From positions 62,001-126,000 of the forward strand of contig NZ_LMCW01000067.1 of NCBI RefSeq assembly GCF_001424945.1: DNA of 64,000 bases, written 5' to 3'. The notes beneath the pieces were generated by a model, which was given only the letters and a program-made list of their open reading frames with translations, had not been told where the DNA came from and did not search any database. Shown in pieces: positions 1 to 8,121 of the stretch; within the stretch, counting starts at the first letter, position 1; each line of letters opens with the position of its first letter. A program made the translations under genes and the position numbers. The stretch comes from Rhizobium sp. Root1203. Its GTDB lineage: Bacteria > Pseudomonadota > Alphaproteobacteria > Rhizobiales > Rhizobiaceae.

Positions 1-496
1 CGAGCATGGCGCCAGCCGGAGCTGGAACGCCGACGAAATATTCCGACTGCCACGTCGCCTTGTTTTCGCGCTCGGCCATCACATTGAAACGGGCCAGGCG
101 AAGTCCTGCGGCGATGGCGTAAATGAGCGCGGCGATCCATCCGATCGAGCGAGCCTGGTCGAGCGCGAAGACATAGACCACAAGCGCAGGCGCGACACCG
201 AAGTTGACGATATCGGCGAGCGAATCCATTTGGGCGCCGAACTTCGACGTCGCCTTCATCAAGCGTGCGACGCGGCCGTCGATCCCGTCGAGAAAAGCGG
301 CCAGAAGCACCATGCCCACGGCAAGTTCGTAGCGATTTTCGAAGGCGAGACGAATGCCGGTCAGTCCGGCGCAGATTGCCAGAATGGTGATGAGGTTGGG
401 AACGACCAGCCGAAGTGGTATCTCGCGAAGCCGGGGCCCGCGCGCCGAATCGTCAAGCGGACCGTTCGGTTCGAAAGGCGGGAAGGGCGTTTCCAT
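1..496 (-). CDS. pssA: CDP-diacylglycerol--serine O-phosphatidyltransferase, 3' end outside window
   Basis: Makes phosphatidylserine from CDP-diacylglycerol and L-serine at the inner membrane. The visible 165 residues contain the CDP-alcohol phosphatidyltransferase signature DG-x2-AR-x8-G-x3-D-x3-D, running from DGRVAR to DSLAD about 90 residues in, plus hydrophobic helices on both sides. The ATG at 496-494 begins METPFPPFEPNGP and directly follows psd, whose stop is at 515. The C-terminal part continues past base 1. Product and substrate follow from the psd-pssA pairing: PssA makes the substrate that Psd decarboxylates to phosphatidylethanolamine. The family call is firm. Confidence 0.93.
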   Translation of the reverse strand, partial: METPFPPFEPNGPLDDSARGPRLREIPLRLVVPNLITILAICAGLTGIRLAFENRYELAVGMVLLAAFLDGIDGRVARLMKATSKFGAQMDSLADIVNFGVAPALVVYVFALDQARSIGWIAALIYAIAAGLRLARFNVMAERENKATWQSEYFVGVPAPAGAML

Positions 497-514
497 GTCG
501 CGCTCCAATCGTTC

Positions 515-1213
515 TTAGCTGCGGCGGCTTACGACCGGACCCTTGGCGGAGCCGAACTCGGCAAGCACAGTCTCGCCGGCGACCGCCGTCTGCCCGAGAG
601 TGACACGCGGGGAGGCGCCTGCGGGCAGGAAGACATCGAGGCGGGAGCCGAAGCGGATGAGGCCGAAGCGCTCGCCGGCATCGAGCGGGTCGTTCGCATT
701 TGCCCAGCAAAGAATACGGCGTGCAACGAGACCCGCGATCTGAACGACGCCAATCTGGCCATGTACCGTTTCGATGACGAGGCCATTGCGCTCGTTGTCT
801 TCGCTCGCCTTGTCGAGTTCAGCGTTTACGAAGCTGCCGGAGCGATAGTTGACGCTGACGATGCGGCCACGCATCGGCGCACGGTTCACATGGCAATTGA
901 AGACGTTCATGAAGACCGAGATGCGCAGCATCGGCTCGGAGCCGAGGTTCAGCTCTGCGGGCGGAATAACCATCTGGACAGACGAAACCTTGCCATCGGC
1001 CGGCGAAATCACCAGATCGTCGTCCTGCGGCGTCATGCGCTCCGGATCACGGAAGAAATACACGCACCACAGCGTCAGGATCAGGCCGATCCAGAAGAGC
1101 GGCTTGAACACCCAGCCCAGAATCAATGAGGCGACGAAGAACGCGGCGATGAAGGGGTAGCCTTCCTTGTGCACCGGAACGATTGTGTTGCGAACCGTAT
1201 TGAACAAGCTCAT
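515..1213 (-). CDS. psd: Phosphatidylserine decarboxylase proenzyme (small type)
   Basis: Decarboxylates phosphatidylserine to phosphatidylethanolamine. The protein has 232 residues from ATG 1213, starting MSLFNTVRNTIVPVHKEGYPF. It has N-terminal hydrophobic segments (about 20-55) and PADGKV near residue 71. The self-cleavage site is G221-S222 within FGSAKGP, where the Ser would become the pyruvoyl cofactor of the short alpha chain. An upstream in-frame extension to 1297 is open but carries no family sequence, so 1213 is preferred. It sits 18 bp before pssA and is probably cotranscribed. A GC-rich hairpin (1267-1287) lies in the gap upstream. Confidence 0.95.
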   Translation of the reverse strand: MSLFNTVRNTIVPVHKEGYPFIAAFFVASLILGWVFKPLFWIGLILTLWCVYFFRDPERMTPQDDDLVISPADGKVSSVQMVIPPAELNLGSEPMLRISVFMNVFNCHVNRAPMRGRIVSVNYRSGSFVNAELDKASEDNERNGLVIETVHGQIGVVQIAGLVARRILCWANANDPLDAGERFGLIRFGSRLDVFLPAGASPRVTLGQTAVAGETVLAEFGSAKGPVVSRRS

Positions 1214-1350
1214 GTATGCCGCTCTCCTAGCGTTTTCGTATCCGCTGGTTACAGCGAAACCTTGGCGGGGGCAATGCTGGCGCCCCCTCGTGCACATCTA
1301 TGGCAGGTTTCTGAACAGCAAATCGCTGACGGGTGTGATCGGGCTGGGTT

Positions 1351-3228
1351 TCACGTCGCCGGCGCCAGTCTGTCCACGACCCCCATGTCATCGCTTTCGC
1401 GTACCTGCTTCAGATGCTCCTCTGCCTGCGTCGCCTCACGCTGGCGGCTCCACATCGAGGCGTAGAGACCGTTTTTCAGAAGAAGCTCCCCATGCGTGCC
1501 GCGTTCGGCAATCTCGCCGCTCTTGAGGACGATGATTTCGTCCGCACCGATGACCGTCGACAGTCGGTGCGCGATAACCAGGGTCGTACGATTCTTTGAA
1601 ACGACGTCGAGCGCAGCTTGGATTTCCCGCTCTGTCGTCGTGTCGAGCGCAGAGGTGGCTTCGTCCAGAATCAGGATCGGCGGCGCCTTGAGTACGGTTC
1701 TGGCAATCGCGACACGTTGCTTTTCGCCCCCTGAGAGCTTCAGGCCGCGCTCGCCCACCTTGGTATCGAAGCCTTCAGGGAGAAGGTCGATGAAATGGGC
1801 GATCTGGGCGATTTCCGCGGCTGTCTTGACGTCAGCCTCGCTGGCGGACGGGCGGCCGTAGCGAATGTTGTAGGCGACCGTGTCGTTGAACAGAACGGTG
1901 TCCTGTGGAACCATGCCGATCACCGTTCTGAGGCTCTTCTGGGTAACCTTGCGAATGTCCTGGCCATCCACCGTGATCGAGCCGCTCTGGATGTCGTAGA
2001 AGCGATAAAGCAGGCGCGACAACGTGGATTTGCCGGCGCCGGAAGGTCCGACGACGGCGACCGTTTTTCCGGCCGGCACGTCGAAGGATATCCCCTTCAG
2101 GATCGGCCGGGCCGCATCGTAGGCGAAATGGACGTCCCTGAAGGCAATGGCCCCCCGGCCGATGTCCAAGGCAACCGCATCGGGCGCATCCTTCACTTCG
2201 GCCTGCACTTCCAGAAGGTCGAACATCTGCTCGATATCGGTCAGGCCCTGCCGGATTTCGCGATAGACGAAGCCGATGAAGTTCAGCGGCACCGAAAGCT
2301 GCAGCAGCATGGCGTTGACGAAGACGAAATCGCCGACCGTCTGCTCGCCGCGCTGAACGGCAAGCGCGGACAGGATCAACATGACCGTCGTTCCGAGACC
2401 GAAGATGACACCCTGGCCGAAGTTCAGCCAGCCGAGCGATGTCCATACGCTCGTTGCCGCCTTCTCGTAGCGTTCCATTGACGCATCGAAGCGCTTCGCC
2501 TCCATCTCCTCGTTGCCGAAATACTTGACGGTCTCGAAGTTGAGCAGCGAGTCGATTGCCTTGGTGTTGGCATCGGTATCGCTGTCGTTCATCGATTTGC
2601 GAATGGAGATGCGCCAATCGCTCGCCCGGATGGTGAACCAGATATAGGCCCACACCGTGAAGGCGGTCACCGCGAGGTATGAAAAGCCATAGCCCCACCA
2701 GAAGATCACGGCCGTCAGCAGGAATTCTATGAGAGTCGGCACCGAGTTCAGGATCGTGAAGCGCACGATCGTCTCGATGCCCTTCGTGCCGCGTTCGATG
2801 ATGCGGGAGAGACCGCCGGTCTTGCGCTCGAGGTGAAAGCGAAGCGAGAGCTGGTGCATGTGCACGAACGTCTTGTACGCGAGTTGCCGCACCGCATGCT
2901 GTCCCACGCTTGCAAAGAGAGCGTCGCGCATCTGGTTGAGGGCGAGCTGAATGAGACGGGTGAGATTATAGGCGATAACAAGCGCCGTCGCGCCGACGAG
3001 CAGGTCCGGCAGCTTGCCGGCAAGATCCATCTTGCCGTTCAGCGCGTCGGTCGACCATTTGAAGAAGTAGGGAACCAGCAGCAGGACGAATTTGGAGACA
3101 AGCAGAAAGACCGAAGCCCAGACCACGCGCATCTTCAGATCGGGGCGGCCGGAGGGCCACATGTAGGGCCACAGATTCAGGAGTGTCTGGAGCAGGTTGG
3201 AGTCTGAAACCGTCTTGCCGTTTGCCAT
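1351..3228 (-). CDS. ABC exporter of the Atm1/HMT1 family (fused TMD-NBD)
   Basis: A 625-residue half-transporter with six predicted membrane helices (about 35-330) followed by an ATPase domain. Walker A GPSGAGKS is at 394-401, the signature LSGGEKQRVA at 498-507 and Walker B ILILDE at 518-523. The segment RKTGGLSRIIERGTKGIE (134-151) is characteristic of Atm1-type exporters, which move glutathione-conjugated metals or sulfur species out of the cytoplasm. The ATG at 3228 (MANGKTVSDSN) is chosen over an open 42-residue extension that lacks family character. The substrate is inferred from family only; the lipid genes downstream do not bear on it. Confidence 0.9.
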   Translation of the reverse strand: MANGKTVSDSNLLQTLLNLWPYMWPSGRPDLKMRVVWASVFLLVSKFVLLLVPYFFKWSTDALNGKMDLAGKLPDLLVGATALVIAYNLTRLIQLALNQMRDALFASVGQHAVRQLAYKTFVHMHQLSLRFHLERKTGGLSRIIERGTKGIETIVRFTILNSVPTLIEFLLTAVIFWWGYGFSYLAVTAFTVWAYIWFTIRASDWRISIRKSMNDSDTDANTKAIDSLLNFETVKYFGNEEMEAKRFDASMERYEKAATSVWTSLGWLNFGQGVIFGLGTTVMLILSALAVQRGEQTVGDFVFVNAMLLQLSVPLNFIGFVYREIRQGLTDIEQMFDLLEVQAEVKDAPDAVALDIGRGAIAFRDVHFAYDAARPILKGISFDVPAGKTVAVVGPSGAGKSTLSRLLYRFYDIQSGSITVDGQDIRKVTQKSLRTVIGMVPQDTVLFNDTVAYNIRYGRPSASEADVKTAAEIAQIAHFIDLLPEGFDTKVGERGLKLSGGEKQRVAIARTVLKAPPILILDEATSALDTTTEREIQAALDVVSKNRTTLVIAHRLSTVIGADEIIVLKSGEIAERGTHGELLLKNGLYASMWSRQREATQAEEHLKQVRESDDMGVVDRLAPAT

Positions 3229-3426
3229 GCATGTCTCCGGCCCGTAAAGGGCTCTGGCCGTGTCGCGATGTCGGCAAATTGGCAGGGGCGACGTTTGAAA
3301 ATCCGCCGCCGAACGTGTCGCCGCCACCGCCAGATAGGGTGCCGGCCGGAGCAATACAACAACTGGGCACGACAGGAAAAGACCGGCCGGCTGTCATATT
3401 GACCCCGGCCGCTCGCTTGCTGCTTG

Positions 3427-5427
3427 CTATCGATGCCGGTCCGACATCCGCTTGCGGTGCAATTCCTCGGCGTTCGGCAACACGTCCTTGGGCAGGCCGA
3501 AGATCTGGCCCGGCAGAATGCGGTCGGGATTCGTGATCTTGTCCTCGTTCGCCACGTAGATTGTGGTGTAGCGCACACCGGCCCCGTAGATGCGCCGGGA
3601 GATCTGCCAAAGCGTGTCGCCACGGCGGATGATGACGGTGTCCTTGCTTTCCTGCAGTGGTGCCTGCTCGATCGTTGCCGGCTGGCCGCTTGCCACTTCG
3701 TTGGTCGCCGGTGCGGAAGGAGCCGCAGCGGGCGGGGCAAGGTCAGCGAGCATCGTGCCGAGATCGCCGAGCGCGTTGCCGACTGACTTGGCATCCTTCG
3801 GCAGGGCTTGCAGCACCTTCAGTGCGTTGGCGGCTGAAATCGAGGCGCTTGCTGCTCGCTCCTTGAAGTCCGCCGTCGCATCTGCCGCGGCACGGAAATC
3901 AATAATCGAGCGCAGCGCGAATTCGTTGGCGGAGCGGGCGGCCGCAAGCTGTTCCGTACCGGGGATACTTCCATCGGCGAACAGGCCGCTCAACAGCGCG
4001 AAGGCCTTGCTCAGGTCGTTCTTCAGCTTGCCGAGAGCGCCTTCGTCGAGCGTGGCGGCAGGTGCGGAGCCGTTGGCGTCAGCGGTGCCGCTCTGGGCCG
4101 CAACCGTCACCTGGTTTCCTTCAGGTCGATTGAAATTGACCGAGGCGCGAACAGAAACGTTGCCGGCGCTATCCACGACATCGACGCGGATCTTGTGATC
4201 GCCGACAGCCAGCGGCATCACGCCGTCGACGACGAAGTGGCCATCGGGGCCGGCGGTCGCCTTGCCGATCAATCGATCATCCGCATAGGCAAGCACCTGT
4301 GCCGAAGGCTTTGCCATACCCGCGACGAAAATCTTGTCGCCTTCGATCTCGACTGCGTTCACCATGACGTCGGTGGCAGCCGGAGCGACAGACGTTGGGG
4401 CGCCTGTAGCGGGCTGGTTCGATGGCGTTGCCGAAGCCTGATCCGCCGGCGCAGTGTTGCCGGCGCCGCCTGCGACTTCCGTGGTCGGGGCCGTGATCAC
4501 GCGACTTGCGGTGCCCGGCTTGGAAACCATGGCAAGCAACTCCGAAGCCTTGCCGTCCTTCGGCACCGAAACGGTTGCGACCTCCTCTGAGGTGGAGCTC
4601 GTTCCGTCTTTGCCGGTCGCTTTCAGCAGCAGTTGGTGGTCGCCTGCCGAGAGGGGATTGTCGAGCACGACGGCAAAATCGCCCCCGGCGCCGGCCTGTG
4701 TGGTGGTGACAACCTTGTCGCCGTCGATAATTTCGATCTTGCTGTTCGGTTCCGCCGATCCCGCGATCACGGTCGAGCCATCCGGCTCGACGCGCAGAAC
4801 GTCGAACGTCGGAAGCTTCGGGCCGGTATTCGCGGAGGTTTCCGGAGTGGGGTTGGCGGTTCCTTGCGCCCCGCTACCCTGCGTCTGGTTGCCTGCTGCA
4901 GGAACTTCAGGTTCCGGCGCGCCGGTCAGTGCCGCTTCTGCCTTTGCAACGGCAGCCGCTGCATCGGCGATGTTCTCGGGTAGCGCTTTGACGATAGCGA
5001 GCGCCTTGGCTGCGCCATCCTTCGCCTTCTGAACAGCCGCTGCGGTAACCTGGTTTGTCCCTTCTGGCACGGCAAAATCGGCCAGAGCCTGCAGCGATGT
5101 CGTCGCCTTGGACTTGGCGGCTCCGAAAACGTCTTCGGTCGGCCCCTTGCCATCGGCGAAGAGCGCCTTAAGTTCTGTGAGCGCTTGTCCGGCTGCAGCC
5201 GTCGCAGCGCCGAGTTCCCGGGTCGTGGCGGCATCGTCCGGCTCTGAGGAGCGCGATGTCTTTGCAGATTCCGTAACTGTATTCTTGACCTCGGAGCCGG
5301 CCTGGTTGATTGCATCGCCAACTTTCGCGGCGTCGCCGCCGATGCGGGGCATGACGAAAAAGACCATCAACAGAATTGCGATTACGAGTACTGCAAGGGC
5401 CAGCAAGCCGGCACGGTTTTTCATCAT
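3427..5427 (-). CDS. Membrane-anchored protein with duplicated helical and Ig-like domains and C-terminal LysM
   Basis: A 666-residue envelope protein. An N-terminal transmembrane segment (about 6-28) is followed by an Ala-rich helical block, two Ig-like blocks, a second copy of the helical block and a LysM near the C-terminus. The two helical blocks share the patterns LFADG, ALxxxxDF and ALPxxxxxxxxA; the Ig-like blocks share SAEPNSKIE-like and MAKPSAQVL-like strands and a GDH motif. The LysM contains RRGDTLWQISRRIYG and RILPGQIFGLP and should bind peptidoglycan. Adjacent start codons lie at 5427 and 5424 behind GGGGAGA. Function is unknown beyond peptidoglycan association. LysM proteins of this general type occur in rhizobia, but I cannot name a characterised one. 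Confidence 0.8.
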   Translation of the reverse strand: MMKNRAGLLALAVLVIAILLMVFFVMPRIGGDAAKVGDAINQAGSEVKNTVTESAKTSRSSEPDDAATTRELGAATAAAGQALTELKALFADGKGPTEDVFGAAKSKATTSLQALADFAVPEGTNQVTAAAVQKAKDGAAKALAIVKALPENIADAAAAVAKAEAALTGAPEPEVPAAGNQTQGSGAQGTANPTPETSANTGPKLPTFDVLRVEPDGSTVIAGSAEPNSKIEIIDGDKVVTTTQAGAGGDFAVVLDNPLSAGDHQLLLKATGKDGTSSTSEEVATVSVPKDGKASELLAMVSKPGTASRVITAPTTEVAGGAGNTAPADQASATPSNQPATGAPTSVAPAATDVMVNAVEIEGDKIFVAGMAKPSAQVLAYADDRLIGKATAGPDGHFVVDGVMPLAVGDHKIRVDVVDSAGNVSVRASVNFNRPEGNQVTVAAQSGTADANGSAPAATLDEGALGKLKNDLSKAFALLSGLFADGSIPGTEQLAAARSANEFALRSIIDFRAAADATADFKERAASASISAANALKVLQALPKDAKSVGNALGDLGTMLADLAPPAAAPSAPATNEVASGQPATIEQAPLQESKDTVIIRRGDTLWQISRRIYGAGVRYTTIYVANEDKITNPDRILPGQIFGLPKDVLPNAEELHRKRMSDRHR

Positions 5428-5570
5428 TAGGTCTCCCCAGGCGGCAATCTTGCCGGACTTCCTAAAATTGCTAGCGATTCCCGTTGCTTTGCACAAGCAG
5501 TCAAACTAGCCATGCAAATGTAAGAAGCAGGTTTTCCGTCATTTTTCTTGACTGGAGGCGGAGAGGATAG

Positions 5571-6209
5571 TTGTTTGCGACTATGACAGATCAATCTCAT
5601 TCCGTTCGCTCCATTTGCGTCTATTGCGGCTCGCGCCCCGGTCGCGATCCCAGCCACATGGCCGCTGGCCGTGCTCTCGGCCAGGAAATCGCCGAATACG
5701 GCCTGCGCCTCGTCTATGGCGGAGGCACAAAGGGCATCATGGGAGCGGTTGCGAGCGGCACGCTGTCGAACGGCGGTCAGGTGACCGGTATTATTCCCGA
5801 ATTCCTGATCGACATGGAGGCGACGCGCCACTCTCTCGGCCAGCTCAACGAACTGATTGTAACCCCTGACATGCATGTGCGCAAACACACCATGTTCGAG
5901 CGCTCCGATGCATTTGTCGCTCTGCCGGGCGGCATAGGCACGCTTGAGGAAATCATCGAGATCATGACCTGGGCGCAGCTCGGGCGCCATGAAAAGCCGA
6001 TGGTGTTCGCCAACATCAACGGCTTCTGGGATCCGATGATGGAGCTGCTGCGCCATATGACGGACGAGGGCTTCGTCCATACCGCCCACCGTGTCCAGCC
6101 GCTGGTGATCGACAACGTTTCCGAGATAATACCGGCAATCATGGCGAGGGCTGCCGAATTGGCATCGGCCGATCGCGATGGCGAGGAAGCCGTTATCTCG
6201 AAGATGTGA
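5571..6209 (+). CDS. LOG family protein (cytokinin riboside 5'-monophosphate phosphoribohydrolase-like)
   Basis: A 212-residue Rossmann-fold protein formerly called lysine decarboxylase-like. It shows SICVYCGSRPG near the N-terminus, GGGTKGIMG around 50-58 and the hallmark PGGIGTLEE around 119-127, preceded by MHVRKHTMFE. LOG enzymes hydrolyse nucleotide 5'-monophosphates, including cytokinin nucleotides, releasing the base. Two starts are possible: TTG at 5571 with GAGAGGA immediately upstream, or ATG at 5583 (MTDQSHSV). The difference is four residues. It is divergent from the LysM gene. Whether it makes active cytokinin or serves purine salvage cannot be told from sequence. Confidence 0.88.
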   Translation: MFATMTDQSHSVRSICVYCGSRPGRDPSHMAAGRALGQEIAEYGLRLVYGGGTKGIMGAVASGTLSNGGQVTGIIPEFLIDMEATRHSLGQLNELIVTPDMHVRKHTMFERSDAFVALPGGIGTLEEIIEIMTWAQLGRHEKPMVFANINGFWDPMMELLRHMTDEGFVHTAHRVQPLVIDNVSEIIPAIMARAAELASADRDGEEAVISKM

Positions 6210-6218
6210 CGCTCGGCG

Positions 6219-7133
6219 CTATTGCTCGCGGCTCCCTTTGAGCATCGACCATGTATACAGGACGAGACCGGCCCAGATGAGCGGGAACGCGATCATGCGC
6301 GCAGTCCCGAGCGGTTCCTTGAAAAGGAAGACCGCAATCAGGAAGATGATCGTCGGTGCGATGTACTGCATGATTCCGATTGTCGAAAGCCGGAGTAGCT
6401 TGGCGCCGTTCGCATAGATCATCAGCGGCACGGCCGTAATGATGCCGCAGCCGAGCAACAACGCGGTATCCGTCATCCCGGTGCGATAGAGGTGCCCTTC
6501 GCCGCTGCCGAATTCCAGATAAAGGATATAGATCAGCGCCGGCCCGCTCAGGAGCAGCACTTCCAGGAAGAACCCCTGGTTGGGGCCGAGCGGAAGCGTC
6601 TTGCGGAAGAAGGCGTAGAACCCCCAGGTAATCGTGAGCGTGAGCGCCACCCACGGAACGCGTCCGTTGTCGAAGGCGAGGATGACGACCGCAATTCCGG
6701 CCAAGGCAATCGCGGCAATCTGGGCGGGACGAAGCTTTTCCTGAAGCAGAACGGCTCCGAGGAAGATGCTGAACAGCGGGTTGATGAAGTAGCCGAGCGC
6801 TGCATCGAGCGAGTGCCCGGCGCCGATGGCCCAGACATACGTTCCCCAGTTGATGGTGATGAGCACGGCCGTCAGCGAAGCCATCGCCAGCATCCGCGGC
6901 GAGCGCAGTGCCGTGCCGATATCCTGCGTGCGACCGAGAACGAGCAGCACCAGTCCCGCCAGCGGCAGCGACCACAGGATACGGTGCGCGATGACTTCCG
7001 CGGGAGAGATATGAGCGACCGCTTTCATGTAGATCGGCAGGAAGCCCCACAACAGGTAGGCCGTCAGCGCGAAGGCAAAACCGCGCGGGCTGTCTTCGTT
7101 CTTGATCAGCGGAGCGCTTGCATCTGCGGACAT
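6219..7133 (-). CDS. rarD: RarD/EamA-family transporter
   Basis: A 304-residue protein of about ten hydrophobic helices with the DMT/EamA fold. The N-terminal GFAFALTAYLLWGFLPIYMKAV and HRILWSLPLAG are typical of RarD (the chloramphenicol-sensitivity protein family). It is convergent with the LOG gene, with stops 10 bp apart. Its start at 7133 leaves only about 110 bp to the divergent methyltransferase gene. RarD substrates are poorly defined, so only the family is claimed. Confidence 0.88.
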   Translation of the reverse strand: MSADASAPLIKNEDSPRGFAFALTAYLLWGFLPIYMKAVAHISPAEVIAHRILWSLPLAGLVLLVLGRTQDIGTALRSPRMLAMASLTAVLITINWGTYVWAIGAGHSLDAALGYFINPLFSIFLGAVLLQEKLRPAQIAAIALAGIAVVILAFDNGRVPWVALTLTITWGFYAFFRKTLPLGPNQGFFLEVLLLSGPALIYILYLEFGSGEGHLYRTGMTDTALLLGCGIITAVPLMIYANGAKLLRLSTIGIMQYIAPTIIFLIAVFLFKEPLGTARMIAFPLIWAGLVLYTWSMLKGSREQ

Positions 7134-7246
7134 GGGGTGTTTCCATCATTGTTCTAATTATGGAGCCGATTATCGCAACGGCTGTGAATAGGCCAATTCA
7201 TTTCAGTGAACGGATGCCGGCGCTATGTCACAGCAGGGTGATACAG

Positions 7247-8113
7247 ATGGACACACGAGCACTCGCGATGTGCCGCAGTGCATTTGCCGTTCATATGCTC
7301 GCGAAAGAGGGCATTGCGGACGGCGCTCTGCTGCATGCCTTTGCCTCGGTCCCACGGGAGCGCTTTCTCGGACCCCCGCCCTGGAAAATGGCACATTGGG
7401 GAGGCTACGTGGACGTTCCCTCGAGCGATCCCGCGGCCGTTTACCAGGATGCGCTGTTTGCCCTCCAGCACGAACGGCAGGTGAATAACGGCAGTCCCAG
7501 CCTGCATGCGCGCGGCCTGCACAGGCTCTCGCTTCGGCATGGCGATCGTGTGTGCCACATCGGCGCAGGCAGCGGCTACTACACTGCCCTGATCGCGTCG
7601 ATCGTCGGTTCCCGCGGCCGCGTTATCGCTGTGGAGTTCGATGATGAGCTTGCGGAACGCGCGAGGGACAATCTCAAGGATTATCCCAACGTCGATATGA
7701 TCTGCGGCAACGGGCACGAATGGCCACGAGATGTGACCGACGCGATCTATGTGAATTTCGCGGTTCACCGTCCTGCCGATCCATGGATCGAGCGCCTGAA
7801 CGTCGGCGGGCGATTGATCTTTCCTCTTGGGGTTCCCGATGTCGACGGCGATGGCGGATCGACCGGCCTTTCGTCCTATGCGGGCTTTTTTCTTGTGGAA
7901 CGCCAACTTCAGGGATACGGGGTCGAGTTTCTTGGTCCTGTCGCCTTTGTTTGGGGAGAGGCGACTACCGGAACCTTCGAAAGCTACCGGACGCTTGAGG
8001 CAGCCTTTCGCAAGGGCGGGATGCAAAGCATCCGCGCCTTGCGATGGAAGACGGGTCCCCAGGCGGAGGAATGGTATACGCAGCCGGACTGGGGCCTTGT
8101 CAGCGATCCCTAG
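7247..8113 (+). CDS. Protein-L-isoaspartate O-methyltransferase-like SAM-dependent methyltransferase
   Basis: A 288-residue protein from ATG 7247, preceded by AGGGTG. Residues 102-114 (VCHIGAGSGYYTA) are SAM motif I, followed by VIAVEFDDEL (motif II acidic residue). NGSPSLHA (81-88) occupies the place of the usual substrate-loop motif of PCMT enzymes but departs from it, so repair of isoaspartyl residues is not assured. The reading frame is open upstream to 7118, but that stretch overlaps rarD and has no family character. Convergent with cimA, 8 bp between stops. Family confident, substrate uncertain. Confidence 0.78.
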   Translation: MDTRALAMCRSAFAVHMLAKEGIADGALLHAFASVPRERFLGPPPWKMAHWGGYVDVPSSDPAAVYQDALFALQHERQVNNGSPSLHARGLHRLSLRHGDRVCHIGAGSGYYTALIASIVGSRGRVIAVEFDDELAERARDNLKDYPNVDMICGNGHEWPRDVTDAIYVNFAVHRPADPWIERLNVGGRLIFPLGVPDVDGDGGSTGLSSYAGFFLVERQLQGYGVEFLGPVAFVWGEATTGTFESYRTLEAAFRKGGMQSIRALRWKTGPQAEEWYTQPDWGLVSDP

Positions 8114-8121
8114 ACGGCGCC

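Noticed and set aside
1267..1287. GGGGGC...GCCCCC hairpin between the Atm1-type gene and psd
   Set aside because: Short stem with a nine-base loop and no U-run; not enough to call a terminator or riboswitch.
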